64,000 nt of DNA from NCBI RefSeq assembly GCF_005280585.1, contig NZ_SZVO01000006.1:408029-472028 (forward strand). The letters are read 5' to 3'. Positions 25,930 through 34,664 of the stretch are shown here, in pieces. Position numbers and translations under genes: made by a program. The notes under the pieces are model-generated. The model was not told the DNA's origin and did not search any database. It saw only the letters and a program-made list of their open reading frames with translations. This DNA comes from Dyadobacter frigoris (GTDB lineage: Bacteria > Bacteroidota > Bacteroidia > Cytophagales > Spirosomataceae). Position 1 is the stretch's first letter. Each line of letters begins with the position of its first letter.

Positions 25930-26168
25930 TTTTTTTAGTTGAAAGTTGAGAATGGAAAGCGGCCGCCGCTCGATTGAGAGTTGAGCCCTCTCGGTTTCTT
26001 TCGAGTGACGACGATTGCTTATACAGGGTTGGGCATTCAATTTTCGGCTGAGTCTTTTATAATTATTAACCTGCTAAAAGCCGACTGCCGAAAGCTGATT
26101 GCCCTTTGGCATATTTTTTACGCTTTTTATCGTTATGTTAAACAACTTCTCATTTCAACTCATAACTA

Positions 26169-28121
26169 ATGATAAAGTATTGCAAACTGATTCTTCTTCT
26201 ATTTTTAACTCAAATAAGTTTTGCACAAAATAATCCGATCACATCAGTTCCGCTTAAAGATGTAAAACTGCATCAGGGATTTTGGCATGAAAAATTGGAA
26301 ACAGGCCGGACGGTTATGATTCCTCATGTTTTTCAGGAATGTGAAGAAACAGGCCGTATTGACAACTTCGCTGTCGCGGGAGGATTAAAAAAGGGCGTTT
26401 TCCATGGTACCAGATTTGACGATTCAGATGTTTTTAAAGTAGTTGAAGGCGCTGCTTATTCTCTCCAAAATCATTATGACCCCAAACTGGATCACTATCT
26501 TGATAGTCTGATCGTACTTTTTGCGGCAGCTCAGGAACCTGACGGATATTTGTATACCATCCGTACAATCAACAAAGACACCACCGGATCTTATGACTGG
26601 ATTGCGGGACCTACCCGTTATTCTTTTGAAAATGGCAGCCATGAACTCTACATTGTGGGGCATCTTTATGAAGCCGCTGTTGCCCATTACCAGGCAACTG
26701 GCAAAAAGACTTTATTGGACATCGCTACTAAAAATGCGGATCATCTTGTAAGAACCATTGGCCCTAAACCAGGACAAATGATTGTGGTTCCGGGGCATGA
26801 AGAAATTGAAATTGCATTGGTAAAATTTTACCGGACTACCAATAAAAAGGAATATCTGGATCTTGCCCATTTCTTTGTTGACATGCGCGGCCGCTCTGAC
26901 AAACGTCCGCTTTTCCTTGACGAGCACAGACTTGGCCCTTCGTATTTTCAGGATCAAAAACCGGTTGTAAAACAAACGGAAGCGGTTGGACATGCCGTTC
27001 GAGCGCAATATCTGTACGCGGCAATCGCGGATATGCTTACGATCGAAGATGATCCTCAATACAGCCAGGCTATTCACAAACTTTGGGATGATGCCACTAC
27101 CAAAAAACAATATATAACCGGAGGCGTTGGTGCCCGTGCGGACGGCGAAGCTTTTGATGCAGCTTATGTTCTTCCCAATGATAATGCCTATGCTGAAACC
27201 TGCTCAGCCGTAGCAAATCTGATCTGGAACCACAAAATGTTTTTGTACACCGGTGAATCCAAATATATGGATGTATTTGAAAGAACATTATACAACGGAT
27301 TTCTGGGAGGAATGTCGGTTTCGGGAAATGAATTTTTCTATGTAAATCCAATGGCATCCAACGGTATAAACGATTTCGGGCATGGCTTCGGCGCTACCCG
27401 GCATGAGTGGTTTGCCTGTGCTTGCTGCCCGACAAATGTTACAAGGTTTTTACCATCACTGCCGGGTTATGTTTATGCAACGAAAGCTAATGAGTTGTTA
27501 GTTAATCTTTTTATGGACAGCGAATCTGAGTTGAAAGTCAACAACAATGCGGTAAAAATTAATCAGAAAACGAATTACCCATGGGATGGGAATATTAAAA
27601 TTACCGTTTCACCGGCAAAATCAGCCAGCTTTCCGCTTTCGATAAGAATTCCGGGATGGGCTAACGGACAGGCAATTCCAGGAGATTTATATACTTATCA
27701 GGACAAGCAGGTAAAACCCATCACACTGACAATCAATGGAAAAACTACACCTGCAACGATTGAAAATGGTTATATCAAATTAAATCGTCAGTGGAAATCC
27801 GGTGATGTAGTAACTCTCGCACTCGATATGCCTGTAAGAAAAGTTATTGCAAATGAAAATATAAAAACCGATAAAGGGAAAGTCGCAATTGAACGCGGTC
27901 CGGTTCTATATTGTGCAGAAGGAAAAGATAACAACGGAAAAGCACTTTCCATGACCATCGCCCCAAATCAGCTATTTACATCCGAATATCAAAAAGATTT
28001 TCTGGGCGGACTTACTGTTTTGAAATCCAATGACGCAAAATCAGCAGTGCTCATTCCTTATTATGCCTGGGCGAATCGGGGCGCTAATGAGATGACGATT
28101 TGGTTTGACGAGGGCAAATGA
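26169..28121 (+). CDS. Glycoside hydrolase family 127 (beta-L-arabinofuranosidase-like)
   Basis: A 650-residue secreted enzyme of the GH127/DUF1680 family. The signal peptide MIKYCKLILLLFLTQISFAQ is followed by an (alpha/alpha)6 barrel (about 40-430) and beta-sandwich domains. Residues matching the Cys-dependent catalytic and zinc site of the family are visible: AETCS with Glu343 and Cys345, and the CCP motif with Cys419 and Cys420. It would release L-arabinofuranose from plant or glycoprotein arabinans in the periplasm. No SusCD pair or other polysaccharide-utilisation gene is adjacent, so it is an isolated enzyme here. It ends in a hairpin terminator that is part of a tandem duplication. 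Confidence 0.92.
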   Translation: MIKYCKLILLLFLTQISFAQNNPITSVPLKDVKLHQGFWHEKLETGRTVMIPHVFQECEETGRIDNFAVAGGLKKGVFHGTRFDDSDVFKVVEGAAYSLQNHYDPKLDHYLDSLIVLFAAAQEPDGYLYTIRTINKDTTGSYDWIAGPTRYSFENGSHELYIVGHLYEAAVAHYQATGKKTLLDIATKNADHLVRTIGPKPGQMIVVPGHEEIEIALVKFYRTTNKKEYLDLAHFFVDMRGRSDKRPLFLDEHRLGPSYFQDQKPVVKQTEAVGHAVRAQYLYAAIADMLTIEDDPQYSQAIHKLWDDATTKKQYITGGVGARADGEAFDAAYVLPNDNAYAETCSAVANLIWNHKMFLYTGESKYMDVFERTLYNGFLGGMSVSGNEFFYVNPMASNGINDFGHGFGATRHEWFACACCPTNVTRFLPSLPGYVYATKANELLVNLFMDSESELKVNNNAVKINQKTNYPWDGNIKITVSPAKSASFPLSIRIPGWANGQAIPGDLYTYQDKQVKPITLTINGKTTPATIENGYIKLNRQWKSGDVVTLALDMPVRKVIANENIKTDKGKVAIERGPVLYCAEGKDNNGKALSMTIAPNQLFTSEYQKDFLGGLTVLKSNDAKSAVLIPYYAWANRGANEMTIWFDEGK

Positions 28122-28164
28122 TAGAATTTTGAATGAGTGAATGATAGAATAGGTTGATCATAAG

Positions 28165-28200
28165 AATGCCGCGGCTTTAATTGGATCGCGGCATTTTTTA
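28165..28200 (+). terminator. Terminator hairpin, copy 1
   Basis: AATGCCGCG pairs perfectly with CGCGGCATT across a 13-base loop and is followed by a T run. It lies 44 bases after the GH127 stop. It is in the first copy of the 194-bp duplication. Confidence 0.8.
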
Positions 28201-28358
28201 CTTGATATTCTTTTGAAGATCTTTTAATTCCCCTTCCATGATCAAACTCATGTCGCTGTTTTTCATCATATCGTTGTCAGAAACCAGCTTGCATTTGAAA
28301 TACATTTTGAAATGATAGAATTTTGAATGAGTGAATGATAGAATGGGTTGATCATAAG

Positions 28359-28394
28359 AATGCCGCGGCTTTAATTGGATCGCGGCATTTTTTA
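28359..28394. terminator. Terminator hairpin, copy 2
   Basis: The second copy of the same AATGCCGCG/CGCGGCATT hairpin lies directly downstream of the LEA-type gene stop on the minus strand. It probably served both convergent genes before the duplication. Confidence 0.75.
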
Positions 28395-29297
28395 CTTGAT
28401 ATTCTTTTGAAGATCTTTTAATTCCCCTTCCATGATCAAACTCATGTCGCTGTTTTTCATCATATCGTTGTCAGAAACCAGCTTGCATTTGAAATACATT
28501 TTGAAGGGTAAACTTTTGCCTTTGAAAATTAATACGCCCGTGGTTTTCAGCGCTTTTCCCATACCTACTTCCACTGGAATTTCAAATACCTGGCTGCTTT
28601 TTGCTTTTACCTTTGTAACACCTTTTACTGATCCTTTTGCCAATCCTTTTTGTTTACCCAAATCAAAAACATAAGACGGATTTCGGAATTCAACCGAAAA
28701 TGCGTTCGGATTAATAAGTTTCAACTTAATGGATATTTCGGAATTACTTAATCGAAATTTTTCTATATCAAAATCCTGCATTTCTACTTTTGGCAAGCGG
28801 ATTAACGGAAGTCTTTTATCCTGATCAATATGTAAAGTATCTTTTCCTAAAAATGGTTTTTTAAGATTTAACGCCGCTTCGAAGCTATAGTCGGCGCTGT
28901 CTTCACCGGCCGACGCACTTTTTTTGCTTACTGTTACCAATTTCTTTACATCGATTTTGGTAGGCAACATAACCATTGTCGTATCCCGCGACTTCAATTT
29001 TAATGAATCTGCATATTCACTTTCAATGATTTTAACACCGTTCATTTTCACAAGATATCTGAAATTCTTTATATCCACCCCAACAGGCAACGGGTTATCA
29101 ACCAGCAATTTGAGAGACATATCCATGGTACTGTCTGTGATGTGGGTTATTTTACTGATACTCATTTCAATCCTGGGTTTAAGACCGGACACAGGATTGG
29201 CGTTTCTTGATTCATAGAGATAGAAAGCCACCCCGACAGCGACAAGCAAAAACAAGATTACGATAAAGAAAGCCGATATTTTTGAGCGGTCTGTCAT
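28392..29297 (-). CDS. LEA type 2 family membrane-anchored protein
   Basis: About 301 residues from the preferred start MTDRSK; an upstream in-frame ATG at 29339 would add 14 residues, but the preferred start places the positively charged end right before the membrane helix (about 6-28, ISAFFIVILFLLVAVGVAFYL). Two LEA-14/WHy-like beta-sandwich repeats follow, each with an Asn-Pro motif (LLVDNPLPVGVDIKNFRYLV near 80 and LINPNAFSVEFRNPSYVF near 205). Such proteins bind or stabilise under stress or interact with lipids; the exact role is unknown. The 3' end lies inside a tandem duplication, and the intact reading frame uses copy 2. Confidence 0.82.
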   Translation of the reverse strand: MTDRSKISAFFIVILFLLVAVGVAFYLYESRNANPVSGLKPRIEMSISKITHITDSTMDMSLKLLVDNPLPVGVDIKNFRYLVKMNGVKIIESEYADSLKLKSRDTTMVMLPTKIDVKKLVTVSKKSASAGEDSADYSFEAALNLKKPFLGKDTLHIDQDKRLPLIRLPKVEMQDFDIEKFRLSNSEISIKLKLINPNAFSVEFRNPSYVFDLGKQKGLAKGSVKGVTKVKAKSSQVFEIPVEVGMGKALKTTGVLIFKGKSLPFKMYFKCKLVSDNDMMKNSDMSLIMEGELKDLQKNIK

Positions 29298-29776
29298 GAG
29301 TCCAGCATTATTTTGGTTATGAAATATGTATTCCCCCAAAAATCATTCTTCAATTTATTTCTGTACTATTTTTAGTTTTAATGTAATTCGTTGATGATTT
29401 TTTACGCCTATTAAAATCCCATTTGAAAAATTATTGTGGATATATCTCTTCATTCGGGTATTCAAAAGTTATGTAGAAATACCTGTATCGTTTGGTATGA
29501 ACATTTAGCAAAGGCCATAGAATTGAAAATCAGCAATTCATAAGCTACCAGGAATAGTATTTCCCTATCTTTCATAATAAAGCGTTGGATTAATATTTAA
29601 TTCCCTTATTTACAGCGTTTTTTTTGCAAACTCATCATGTGCCCGAATATTTTCGTTATGCTTGATCAAGATAAATTTTACGGGTTATTTAATAAAAAGA
29701 TCGCCTGCAGAAGTCTGTTAGAATTAACAAACTTTCGACAGACGATCTGATTTTTATAATAAAAACCAGGCTGTTA
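29298..29776. other. Intergenic region with terminator
   Basis: About 480 AT-rich bases between the LEA-type gene and the PPOX-fold gene, both on the minus strand. Apart from the terminator at 29698-29748 I see no gene or known element. Confidence 0.5.
29698..29748 (-). terminator. Rho-independent terminator of the PPOX-fold gene
   Basis: Read on the minus strand, a long interrupted stem begins AGATCG-CTG-AAGT-TGTT and closes AACA-ACTT-CAG-CGATCT, followed directly by TTTTTATT. It begins about 29 bases past the gene stop. Confidence 0.85.
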
Positions 29777-30277
29777 TTAAGCCAGATTTAACTTTCCATG
29801 ATCTCCCGGATCACTTTCATGGCCGGTAACCGCCGCTTTCACCATTGAAAAGAAAACGACCATTTTCGAAGAAGGACTATCCCAGTAAGCTGCCTCATCC
29901 GTGGTCACTTTCAGCACAACCAAATTTGGATCATCTTTTCCTTCCGGAAACCACGCGTTGGACAATGGACTCCATAATTCTTCTTTTTTCTGTTCATCTT
30001 CAACAATCGTTGCGTAACCTGTTACACTCAAATACGTATTATCGCCCGGATGAGAATAAATCAAAGTTACATCTTCCCCACTCCCTGTTTCCTGCCCAAT
30101 TCCGGTTTGTTTGCTGGTAAAAAACCAGGCATTACCTTCTTTATCCACTTCCAGTGTAGTCATTGGCCGCGACTCAATTTTTCCGTTTTTATAGGTTGTG
30201 TACATACAAAAACGAATATCTTCAACAAGTGATTTCAACTTTTTTATTGCTTCGGAACTTTGAAGATTCTTTTCCAT
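29777..30277 (-). CDS. Pyridoxamine 5'-phosphate oxidase-fold stress protein
   Basis: A 166-residue split-barrel flavin-binding family member of the general stress protein 26 type. Features include RFCMYTTYKNGKIESRPMTT near 23-42, GNAWFFTSKQT near 49 and the dimer segment YLSVTGYATIVEDEQKKEELW near 81-102. These proteins bind FMN, F420 or heme-like ligands; no catalytic role can be assigned. It is short compared with true PdxH and lacks its substrate residues, so vitamin B6 synthesis is unlikely despite the thiamine genes next door. It is monocistronic, with its own terminator. Confidence 0.85.
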   Translation of the reverse strand: MEKNLQSSEAIKKLKSLVEDIRFCMYTTYKNGKIESRPMTTLEVDKEGNAWFFTSKQTGIGQETGSGEDVTLIYSHPGDNTYLSVTGYATIVEDEQKKEELWSPLSNAWFPEGKDDPNLVVLKVTTDEAAYWDSPSSKMVVFFSMVKAAVTGHESDPGDHGKLNLA

Positions 30278-30402
30278 AACGATTTAATTTTAAGTCTGTG
30301 ATGAATATTAATTACAGACCCAATTAAAATAACCGTTCCAAAAGCAACGAGAAACCTACCTTGAAATTAATTCCCGGCAATTCAGAAAACACATTTAGTC
30401 AT

Positions 30403-31053
30403 TCAAACCTTCCAGTTTTCGAGCTGATACGCACTATCCCAAAAAACATATTCCAGTTTGGAGGCATTGAGATAAGCTTCGGTCATTTTCCCCCTTACAG
30501 TTTCCGAAGCCTGATCAGCCAGATTGTTACAAATGGACAACGCTTTTTCAACGGAAGCGGCAAATTCTTCCCCTGCGTACGCGTCAATCCAGTTTTGATA
30601 AGGATTAGGAGAAGCCTGATTTGCATAAATGTAATCGCCAATTTTCTTGTAAATCCAGAAACATGGAAGCAAAGCCGCTACCGAAACTTCGTACGATTCA
30701 TAAGCGGCGGTCGACAATAAATAATTCGTATAGGCAAAACATCCCGGCGCTTTTCCTCCGTCAAAATCAATGACATATTCTTTGAAATAACTTTCGTGTA
30801 AAATCCGCTCAACGATAATCGCATTTTGGGCAAATTGCAGAAAATCGAGTAATTCCTGACTTGTTCCGGCCTTGGTTCCCGCCGTTGCAAGCGCCTTCGC
30901 AAACTCTGCCAGATATAAGGAATCCTGATAAATATAGAACTTGAATTTTTCAACCGGCAAGGTTCCGGCCATCATTTCCTGATTAAATGGATGTTCCTGA
31001 ATTTTGTTGTAAACCGGTAATGCTTCATTCCAGAGATGATCTGTAAATTTCAT
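30403..31053 (-). CDS. tenA: Thiaminase II / aminopyrimidine aminohydrolase TenA
   Basis: A 216-residue all-helical TenA protein. It salvages pyrimidine from degraded thiamine by hydrolysing aminopyrimidines to HMP. Motifs include FYIYQDSLYLAEFAKAL near 38, the likely catalytic Cys in ALLPCFWIYKKIG (about 133) and the C-terminal Glu in KLEYVFWDSAYQLE (about 203). It is the last gene of the thiamine cluster, 6 bases after thiD, so it is cotranscribed. Its product feeds HMP to ThiD directly upstream. The cluster lacks thiC, so salvage rather than de novo synthesis is encoded here. Confidence 0.93.
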   Translation of the reverse strand: MKFTDHLWNEALPVYNKIQEHPFNQEMMAGTLPVEKFKFYIYQDSLYLAEFAKALATAGTKAGTSQELLDFLQFAQNAIIVERILHESYFKEYVIDFDGGKAPGCFAYTNYLLSTAAYESYEVSVAALLPCFWIYKKIGDYIYANQASPNPYQNWIDAYAGEEFAASVEKALSICNNLADQASETVRGKMTEAYLNASKLEYVFWDSAYQLENWKV

Positions 31054-31059
31054 AGGATG

Positions 31060-31890
31060 TTAATTATCGTAATTTCTGATTTGCATTGCCTGTGGAGAAA
31101 ACGAATGATTAAGCGGGCCGGAACCTTTTCCGGTTATAATATCTTTCCCCGCTTCAATAGCCCCGGCTATATAAATTTTAGCCAACCGGATTGATTCCGG
31201 CAGCGAATTCCCAAGCGCAACATAGGCAGCAATAGCAGAAGAAAGTGTGCAGCCTGTTCCATGGACGTTTTTACTTTCAATATAATCGCTTTCAAAAATC
31301 TGTGGTTTTTCACCTTTTTGGACAAAAACATCGAATAATTTGGGGGCGATCAGATGTCCGCCTTTAAGCAAAACAGCCTGACAACCTTTGTCAATCATCT
31401 CCTCAGCCGCCCCGATCATTTCATCAGAATTTTCTATTTCTCTGCCAACCAGAATTCTGGCTTCATCCAGATTTGGTGTTATTAAAGCAGCACGTGGAAA
31501 TAATTCTTTCCACAAAACATCAATGGTTTCATCCTGAATCAGTTTAGCACCGCTTGTGGAAACCATAACCGGGTCAAAAATGACAAATCCAGGTTGAAAA
31601 CGATCCAGAATTTCTGCGATAATTACAGCTGTCTCGACTGTATTAATCATGCCTATTTTGACTGAATCGATGATTATATCTTCAAAAACTGCTTCCAATT
31701 GTAATTTCAAAAACGCGCCTGGTACGGGATGAATGGCTCGAACACCTGTTGTATTTTGCGCTGTTAAAGCAGTAATAGCAGAAGCACCATATGCGCCGAG
31801 TGCGGCAATTGTTTTAAGATCGGCCTGAATTCCTGCCCCTCCCCCGCTATCGGATCCTGCAATGGTGAGTACTGTGGAATAGCGTTTCAT
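31060..31890 (-). CDS. thiD: Hydroxymethylpyrimidine/phosphomethylpyrimidine kinase ThiD
   Basis: A 276-residue ribokinase-fold kinase that phosphorylates HMP to HMP-P and HMP-PP. The N-terminal LTIAGSDSGGGAGIQADLKT, the HMP-binding region TALTAQNTTGV, and the C-terminal anion-hole motif VHGTGCTLSSAIAA are all present. Its start overlaps the thiE stop by 4 bases, so translation is coupled. It acts on the HMP produced by TenA and supplies HMP-PP to ThiE. Length is typical and nothing is missing. Confidence 0.95.
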   Translation of the reverse strand: MKRYSTVLTIAGSDSGGGAGIQADLKTIAALGAYGASAITALTAQNTTGVRAIHPVPGAFLKLQLEAVFEDIIIDSVKIGMINTVETAVIIAEILDRFQPGFVIFDPVMVSTSGAKLIQDETIDVLWKELFPRAALITPNLDEARILVGREIENSDEMIGAAEEMIDKGCQAVLLKGGHLIAPKLFDVFVQKGEKPQIFESDYIESKNVHGTGCTLSSAIAAYVALGNSLPESIRLAKIYIAGAIEAGKDIITGKGSGPLNHSFSPQAMQIRNYDN

Positions 31891-32510
31891 ATTTTTTCAA
31901 TTTTGTTGATCAGAAATTTTAAATATCTAGCAGCTTCAAAAGGAGAAATGGCGCTACAAATGGCCGAAATGATCGCAATTCCTTCCGCTCCGTTAGAAAT
32001 GGCTTCCGCTGTATTTGTTTCGTTTAATCCGCCTATTACTACAAGCGGATGTTTGCTGTTTGCTTTAACCCATTTTAGGCCATCCATTCCCCAGGGTCTT
32101 AAAGTATCTGTTTTTGAAGGAGTTGAAAATAATGGACTCACGGCAAGGTAAGTTAAATCCCAATTTTCCGCTTCTAACACATCTTCTTTTGTCTCGGCGG
32201 ATAGACCGATTATTTTTTCTGGCGGCAATAGGTCTTTAAGCATTTCATATGGCATATCACTTTGTCCAACGTGCACACCATCGGCGTCGCTGGCAAGTGC
32301 AATATCAACACGATCATTTATAATAAGTGGGACATTGTAGGGAAGAAGTATATCTTTCATCTTTTTTGCCCGGTCTATAAAAGCGCGGGTTCCTAAGGAT
32401 TTTTCCCGAAGTTGAACCATCGTCACGCCGCCTTTTACTGCTTCTTCCACAACCCAGAACAGATCTCTGCCGAGACAGGCATTTTCATCGGTTACGAGGT
32501 ATAGTTGCAT
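31887..32510 (-). CDS. thiE: Thiamine-phosphate synthase ThiE
   Basis: A 207-residue TIM-barrel enzyme joining HMP-PP with hydroxyethylthiazole phosphate. The start is set at the ATG at 32510 (MQLYLVTDENA); a longer open frame to 32666 runs into the hairpin repeats and adds no family sequence. Motifs include VTMVQLREKS near 29, IINDRVDIALASDADGVHVGQ near 63-84, and the SPLFSTPSKTDT phosphate-binding loop near 125. It is separated from thiM by about 1.19 kb, mostly hairpin repeats, but is fused by a 4-base overlap to thiD. Confidence 0.94.
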   Translation of the reverse strand: MQLYLVTDENACLGRDLFWVVEEAVKGGVTMVQLREKSLGTRAFIDRAKKMKDILLPYNVPLIINDRVDIALASDADGVHVGQSDMPYEMLKDLLPPEKIIGLSAETKEDVLEAENWDLTYLAVSPLFSTPSKTDTLRPWGMDGLKWVKANSKHPLVVIGGLNETNTAEAISNGAEGIAIISAICSAISPFEAARYLKFLINKIEKI

Positions 32511-32564
32511 AATTTTTATTTTTGTAATTAAGGATTTAGGAAAGTTGGTAGCTATAATTATGCC

Positions 32565-32684
32565 ACCCCTTCGGGGTTTTGGCCGGATATTACGTTTCTC
32601 CGCTATAATAATGTCATCCCTTCGGGATTGTGTAATTCGAAAGCCAAAATTGATAAAATCAAACATTGAGTTTGAGATTTTATC
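32565..32684. repeat. Inverted left end of the hairpin repeat array
   Basis: ACCCC-TTC-GGGGT (32565-32577) and ATCCC-TTC-GGGAT (32616-32628) are the array hairpins in reverse orientation, the second preceded by TAATGTC, the complement of the GACATTA that follows them in the main array. A GATAAAATC/GATTTTATC stem (32652-32684) marks the turning point where the direct array starts. Confidence 0.8.
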
Positions 32685-32685
32685 A

Positions 32686-33638
32686 AATCCCGAAGGGATA
32701 ACATTATTATAGAAAACATATTACCAACAACCATTTCTAACCCCAACGGGGTGACATAATTGATAAAGCGTTCTCTGCTATATCTAAACCTGAAACATTC
32801 AACCAATTCAAATCCCGAAGGGATAACATTATTATAGAAAACATATTACCAACAACCATTTCTAACCCCAACGGGGTGACATAATTGATAAAGCATTCTC
32901 TGCTATATCTTAACCTGAAACATGCAACCAATTCAAATCCCGAAGGGATGACATTATTATAGAAAACATATTACCAACAACCATTTCTAACCCCAACGGA
33001 GTGACATAATTGATAAAGCATTCTCTGCTATATCTTAACCTGAAACATGCAACCAATTCAAATCCCGAAGGGATGACATTATTATAGAAAACATATTACC
33101 AACAACCATTTCTAACCCCAACGGAGTGACATAATTGATAAAGCATTCTCTGCTATATCTAAACCTGAAACATTCAACCAATTCAAATCCCGAAGGGATG
33201 ACATTATTATAGAAAACATATTACCAACAACCTTGTTATAACCCCAACGAGGCGACATAATTGATAAAGCATTCTCTGCTATATCTTAACCTGAAACATT
33301 CAACCAATTCAAATCCCGAAGGGATGACATTATTATAGAAAACATATTACCAACAACCATTTCTAACCCCAACGGAGCGACATAATTGATAAAGCATTCT
33401 CTGCTATATCTAAACCTGAAACATTTAACCAATTCAAATCCCGAAGGGATGACATTATTATAGAAAACATATTACCAACAACCATTTCTAACCCCAACGG
33501 AGCGACATAATTGATAAAGCATTCTCTGCTATATCTAAACCTGAAACATTTAACCAATTCAAATCCCGAAGGGATGACATTATTATAGAAAGGATATTAC
33601 GAACTACGTTCTATAACCCCAACGGGGTGACATAATTG
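32686..33638. repeat. Array of eight 125-bp units, each with two palindromic hairpins
   Basis: Unit starts at 32686, 32811, 32936, 33061, 33186, 33312, 33437 and 33562 give periods of 125 (one of 126). Each unit has half A, starting AATCCCGAAGGGATGACATT (hairpin TCCC-GAA-GGGA, about 53 bases), and half B, starting AACCCCAACGGGGTGACATA (hairpin ACCCC-AAC-GGGGT, about 72 bases). Some half B stems are altered to CGGAG or CGAGG. The halves share a GACATWATT tail. Units are nearly identical, with no unique spacers, so this is not CRISPR. They resemble REP-type palindromes amplified in tandem. No transposase is nearby. Confidence 0.92.
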
Positions 33639-33701
33639 CGTCCAACCAATTTTCTACTATTAATTTGATAACCAAATTTTTATATTGATTTCCACCAACT
33701 A

Positions 33702-34496
33702 CTACAACCTAACAACCGCCAATTCCGCCAACTCTTCCGGCGACAATTCCGATAATAAATCTAAAAATGCAATCTGAAATGATCCTGGCGACTTGGCTTT
33801 TTCAAACGCCTTTTCACCACAAACACCCATCATTACAGCGGCAGAAACAGCCGCTTCAAAGCCATCCGACTGAATTGCGAGAAATGCACCGGCAATGGCC
33901 GACGCCGAACAACCCATTCCCGTAACTTTGGTCATAAGCGAAACACCATTGTCAACATAAGCCACTTTTTCACCGCTGACAATGACATCCGTAGCGCCAC
34001 TGACACTAACCACACAGCCATATTTCTGACTTAATAATTTCGCAGCTTGCAGACTATCCGTAGAATTTGCAGTGCTGTCTACCCCTTTTGTCTGAATATT
34101 ATTTCCTGCCAATGCAAGGATTTCAGAGGCATTCCCACGGATTAAAGTTGGAGACGCTGTATTTAGTAATTCAGTAAGTGTGACATTCCGATAAGCAGTA
34201 GCACCTGCGCCAACCGGATCCAGAATAATTGGTTTACCAAATTTCACAGCCGCCGACATCGCCCTCTTCATACCTTCCACCCAGGCAGGCGAAAGTGTTC
34301 CGATGTTGATTACCAAAGCTCCTGCAATGGCTACCATATCTTCAACCTCTTCCACAGCATGTGCCATAACGGGTGATGCGCCAATTGCTAAGAGCGCGTT
34401 GGCGGTATAATTCATTACGACAAAATTTGTAATGTTATGAACAAGAGGCGATTTTGCTCTTAACTCTGTCAGATTTTCAGCAAGATTAAATTTCAT
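33702..34496 (-). CDS. thiM: Hydroxyethylthiazole kinase ThiM
   Basis: A 264-residue ribokinase-like enzyme that phosphorylates hydroxyethylthiazole for thiamine salvage. The ATG at 34496 is chosen because the longer frame to 34610 would start inside the TPP riboswitch. Motifs: VHNITNFVVMNYTAN near 19, GTLSPAWVEGM near 66, DPVGAGAT near 94 and the catalytic TKVTGMGCSASAIAGAF near 190 with its Cys. It supplies HET-P to ThiE. It is the first gene after the riboswitch; the rest of the cluster follows after the repeat array. Confidence 0.94.
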   Translation of the reverse strand: MKFNLAENLTELRAKSPLVHNITNFVVMNYTANALLAIGASPVMAHAVEEVEDMVAIAGALVINIGTLSPAWVEGMKRAMSAAVKFGKPIILDPVGAGATAYRNVTLTELLNTASPTLIRGNASEILALAGNNIQTKGVDSTANSTDSLQAAKLLSQKYGCVVSVSGATDVIVSGEKVAYVDNGVSLMTKVTGMGCSASAIAGAFLAIQSDGFEAAVSAAVMMGVCGEKAFEKAKSPGSFQIAFLDLLSELSPEELAELAVVRL

Positions 34497-34501
34497 TTTT
34501 A

Positions 34502-34552
34502 CCGGGTTTTGAAAGAAAACAAAACGAATCGGCCCTGGACAGCAGTACCCGG
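34502..34552 (-). promoter_or_regulatory. Candidate expression platform of the TPP riboswitch
   Basis: On the minus strand CCGGGT (34552-34547) can pair with ACCCGG (34507-34502). The latter ends 5 bases before the thiM ATG, where it would mask the translation start. This six-base GC-rich stem in an AT-rich leader suggests translational control, but the switching partner in the aptamer is not resolved. Confidence 0.4.
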
Positions 34553-34588
34553 AATTGAGATAACAAAAGTTAAAACTTCTGTTTAAAC

Positions 34589-34664
34589 GCTTTTTCCTAC
34601 GACAGTACAAACTGTTTCAGGTTCAAAGGGTATTTCTCAGTCCAATTTCGGACACCCCTAAAGC
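34589..34664 (-). ncRNA. TPP riboswitch (THI element)
   Basis: On the minus strand the aptamer reads P1 GCTTT (34664-34660), GGGGTGTCC with the P3 hairpin GTCC-GAAATT-GGAC, the conserved CTGAGA (34640-34635), ACCCTTTGAACCTGA (34631-34617), the P5 hairpin ACAG-TTTGT-ACTGT, GTAGG, and the closing AAAGC of P1 (ending 34589). All conserved THI-box parts are in order. It lies about 90 bases before thiM and should repress the cluster when thiamine pyrophosphate is bound. Confidence 0.93.

Larger units (their letters stand above)
28116..28503. repeat. 194-bp tandem duplication covering the LEA gene 3' end
   Basis: Copy 1 (28116-28309) and copy 2 (28310-28503) are directly adjacent with a period of 194 and one visible difference (gaatAGG against gaatGGG). 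Each copy holds the stop region of the GH127 gene, a terminator hairpin and the last 112 or so bases of the LEA-type gene. Copy 1 therefore contains a detached, untranslated 3' fragment of that gene (about 28198-28309). Near-identity points to a recent event or an assembly artefact. Confidence 0.9.

Noticed and set aside
25411..26040. 209-codon frame antisense to the sigma-54 regulator
   Set aside because: Lies opposite a clear AAA+/Fis gene and shows no family sequence; a shadow frame.
32603..33557. Repeated short open frames on the minus strand in the repeat array
   Set aside because: They are the same 125-bp repeat translated; periodicity and palindromes explain them without coding function.
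32686..33638. CRISPR array
   Set aside because: The whole 125-bp period is conserved with no unique spacers, and no cas genes are present.
34640..34655. CGGACA-like half-site near thiM as a further regulator site
   Set aside because: It is part of the P3 hairpin of the TPP riboswitch, which fully explains it.
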